A DNA stretch of 64,000 nt from Sphingobacterium yanglingense. Lineage in GTDB: Bacteria; Bacteroidota; Bacteroidia; Sphingobacteriales; Sphingobacteriaceae. The translations under genes and the position numbers were made by a program. Position 1 is the stretch's first letter; each line of letters opens with the position of its first letter. The stretch is taken from NCBI RefSeq assembly GCF_004363245.1, contig NZ_SNYV01000014.1, positions 310,001-374,000 of the forward strand. Reading direction: 5' to 3'. This document shows positions 62,378 to 64,000 of this stretch, piece after piece. The notes beneath the pieces were generated by a model. It was not told where the DNA came from. It worked only from the letters and a program-made list of their open reading frames with translations, and ran no database searches.

Positions 62378-63607
62378 TTACCCAAAGAAAATATAAGCAA
62401 CTATAATAGCAGCTATTACTCCGATAAATTCTGCTATTAAAGCACAAGGGAGTGCATGTCTTGTGTTTTTAATAGCGACGGAACCAAAATAGACTGCTAA
62501 GACATAAAATGTAGTTTCTGTTGATCCTTGTATGACGCAAGCTACACGAGAAGCAAATTCATCTGCTCCTTTGGCTGCCATAAGGTCTACCATAAGTCCT
62601 CTGGCTCCTGATCCACTTAAGGGTTTCATAAAGGCTACAGGTAAGGCTTCCACAAATGAGGTGTCGAATCCTAGTTTAGCAATTAGGTACGAAATGCCAT
62701 CAACAAGGTAGTCCATTGTACCTGAGGCTCTAAATACTGCAATAGCTACTAGTATAGCAACCAGGTAAGGGATAATATTGACAGCTACACTGAAACCTTC
62801 TTTAGCTCCCTCAATAAAAGCATCATAAACATTTATTTTTTTGTAGAAAGCTAGTGCGATAAATGAAACAAAGAGAGAGAAAAGAGTGAGATTTCCGACC
62901 ACAGAGGAAATAACCTCTATTTGTTCCTGTTGTAGAGTAGAAAAATAATAAAGTAGTCCCCCTATAGCAACGGATAAAGATCCTAGATATAGTAATATGG
63001 TTTTGTTAAAGAGGTTTATCTTTTGATAAATGGACACCATTATTAAAGCTGCCAGTGTAGAAAAAAAAGTAGCAATTAATATAGGAAGGAAAACGTCGGA
63101 CGGTTGGGCTGCACCAGCTTCTTGTCTATAAGCCATAATGGAAATAGGAAGGAGTGTTAAGCTCGACGCGTTCAAGACGATAAACATGATCTGTGCATTC
63201 GAAGCAGTATCCTTTTGGGGATTTAACTCCTGTAGTTCCTTCATTGCTTTCAACCCTAGTGGAGTGGCTGCGTTGTCCAAGCCAAGGGCATTAGCAGAAA
63301 AGTTCATCAAAATAGACCCTAAGGCCGGATGGTTTTTAGGTATTTCAGGGAATAATTTGTTGAAAAAAGGACCTACAATCCGAGCGAATACGGCTATCAT
63401 TCCACCTTTTTCACCAATTTTCATAATTCCCAATGCAAAAGTCATCATTCCGATTAGACCTAAGGAGATTGTTGCGCCATTTGCTGCACTGTCGAATAAA
63501 GACTTTACAATGTTTTGGAACACCTCGGTATCCCCACCGATTAGCTTTATTAGAGCGACAACGAAAGTGATCAAAAAAAAGGAAACCCATACGTAATTTA
63601 GTGCCAT
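62378..63607 (-). CDS. SpmA-SpmB-type fused nucleoside-recognition (Gate) membrane protein
   Basis: 409 aa, two Gate domains in one polypeptide. The frame can be extended upstream, but ATG 63605-63607 (MALNYVWVSFFLITF) starts at a hydrophobic helix as in the family, and the upstream extension is polar and low-complexity. The first half corresponds to SpmA (GLIGMMTFALGIMKIGEKGGM, SANALGLDNAATPLG), and the second to SpmB (VAVFRASGTMDYLVDGI, KPLSGSGARGLMVDL). In Bacillus the two are separate spore-maturation proteins; here it must do something else, probably small-molecule transport. About ten helices. Confidence 0.86.
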   Translation of the reverse strand: MALNYVWVSFFLITFVVALIKLIGGDTEVFQNIVKSLFDSAANGATISLGLIGMMTFALGIMKIGEKGGMIAVFARIVGPFFNKLFPEIPKNHPALGSILMNFSANALGLDNAATPLGLKAMKELQELNPQKDTASNAQIMFIVLNASSLTLLPISIMAYRQEAGAAQPSDVFLPILIATFFSTLAALIMVSIYQKINLFNKTILLYLGSLSVAIGGLLYYFSTLQQEQIEVISSVVGNLTLFSLFVSFIALAFYKKINVYDAFIEGAKEGFSVAVNIIPYLVAILVAIAVFRASGTMDYLVDGISYLIAKLGFDTSFVEALPVAFMKPLSGSGARGLMVDLMAAKGADEFASRVACVIQGSTETTFYVLAVYFGSVAIKNTRHALPCALIAEFIGVIAAIIVAYIFFG

Positions 63608-63711
63608 ATAATTATTGATTTTAATCGTAAATGTAAGGTTTATGAAAGATTCTTCCAAGAATGATTTTGACGCTCCAAGTTTCGTTTCCGAAAAGAATTT
63701 AGCGTAGGTTC

Positions 63712-64000
63712 TTAGCCTCCGTTGAGCACTGCTGTTATGGCACTTGCCTTTAGCAGACATTCATTATATTCATCTTCTGCTAGGGCATTAAAAGTCAGAG
63801 CTCCTCCTGTATGAAAGGATAGGTATTGTTTCGTATGATTGTAAATAATAGTACGGATGACAACATTAAAGTCAAAATCTCCATTTGGAGCAAAGTATCC
63901 TATTGCTCCAGCGTACACTCCACGCCTACTACTTTCATAACTGTCGCAAAGACGCATTGCACTTACCTTTGGTGCACCGGTCATGGACCCCGGAGGGAAT
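63712..64000 (-). CDS. C-terminal part of a chorismate-binding enzyme (PabB/TrpE family), cut by the window edge
   Basis: The reading frame is open to the right edge. It contains the family signature PPGSMTGAPK, followed by RRGVYAGAIGYF, VIRTIIYN and a C-terminal KASAITAVLNGG helix, the last conserved blocks of chorismate-utilising enzymes. The context GSMTGAPK and the final region look closer to aminodeoxychorismate synthase component I (folate) than to anthranilate synthase, but this is not decisive. Only about 96 residues of some 420-450 are in the window. An internal ATG at 63984 is not the start. Confidence 0.85.
   Translation of the reverse strand, partial: FPPGSMTGAPKVSAMRLCDSYESSRRGVYAGAIGYFAPNGDFDFNVVIRTIIYNHTKQYLSFHTGGALTFNALAEDEYNECLLKASAITAVLNGG

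Noticed and set aside
63608..63760. 51-residue N-terminal extension of the SpmAB-like protein
   Set aside because: The extension is polar, not family-like, and precedes a good ATG at the first hydrophobic helix.

Overview
The window looks like a chromosomal segment from a Bacteroidota member, most likely of the Sphingobacteriaceae (Sphingobacterium/Pedobacter type). The DNA is AT-rich by eye (not computed). Upstream regions repeatedly carry the Bacteroidota -7 promoter octamer TAnnTTTG, and strong Shine-Dalgarno sequences are scarce. Lineage-typical families are present: DUF1573, a PUR/DUF3276 protein, DUF3822, SIMPL, DPP-IV-type S9 peptidases and a DnaE carrying its own DEDDh exonuclease. 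I see no insertion sequence, prophage, integrase, CRISPR array, rRNA operon or obvious pseudogene. Gene density is high, and no stretch above 300 bases lacks a gene.

Layout. 0-9 kb: a truncated gene and a secreted protein of unknown function, three tandem POT peptide transporters, then a polyprenol-mannose-type glycosyltransferase / ruvB / outer-membrane-protein run with overlapping stop and start codons. 8.7-16.5 kb: a secreted S9 peptidase with a small helical-repeat protein, a Dda/RecD-like helicase, the DUF3822-rsmD-coaD run, and a DEAD-box helicase with a DEFD motif II. 16.7-22 kb: enolase, an FtsB/DivIC protein, tRNA-Gly and tRNA-Leu, a glucoamylase-family protein, an OmpA-type lipoprotein and a small PLDc_N-like membrane protein. 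22-28 kb: exonuclease-DnaE fusion, thioredoxin, pirin. 28-36 kb: an ABC-F ATPase with a degenerate second ATP site, a SIMPL protein, an exonuclease/GIY-YIG fusion, an SGNH hydrolase, an aminotransferase, DUF1573. 35-39 kb: kdsD, recQ, kdsA. 39-44.7 kb: sodium:amino acid symporter, a tiny membrane peptide, an NhaC-type antiporter, purH and purN. 44.8-49 kb: serine hydrolase and a LiaF-like/LytS/LytTR operon. 49-64 kb: PUR-domain protein, DPP IV, a membrane protein, dxr-rseP, a LysR/methyltransferase divergent pair, a thioredoxin-like secreted protein, accA, an MscS channel, coaA, osmC/mgsA, a SpmA-SpmB fusion and a truncated pabB/trpE-type gene.

How the genes fit together. Most are housekeeping genes: replication and repair (dnaE, ruvB, recQ, helicases), envelope biogenesis (kdsD/kdsA, dxr, rseP, accA), cofactor and nucleotide synthesis (coaA, coaD, purH, purN). 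A peptide-utilisation theme runs through the window: two exported S9 peptidases could release di- and tripeptides that the three POT transporters import. A second theme is envelope sensing (LiaF-like/LytS/LytTR).

The most interesting signals are: (i) a -7 octamer at an almost fixed distance of four bases from the start codon of five unrelated genes, suggesting leaderless or near-leaderless mRNAs; (ii) a DnaE whose PHP domain has lost most of its metal ligands and which instead carries an N-terminal DEDDh proofreading domain; (iii) an ABC-F protein whose second nucleotide site has lost the Walker A lysine and the H-loop histidine; (iv) three POT paralogues that differ in which accessory helix pairs they carry. 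No wholly new multi-gene system was recognised.
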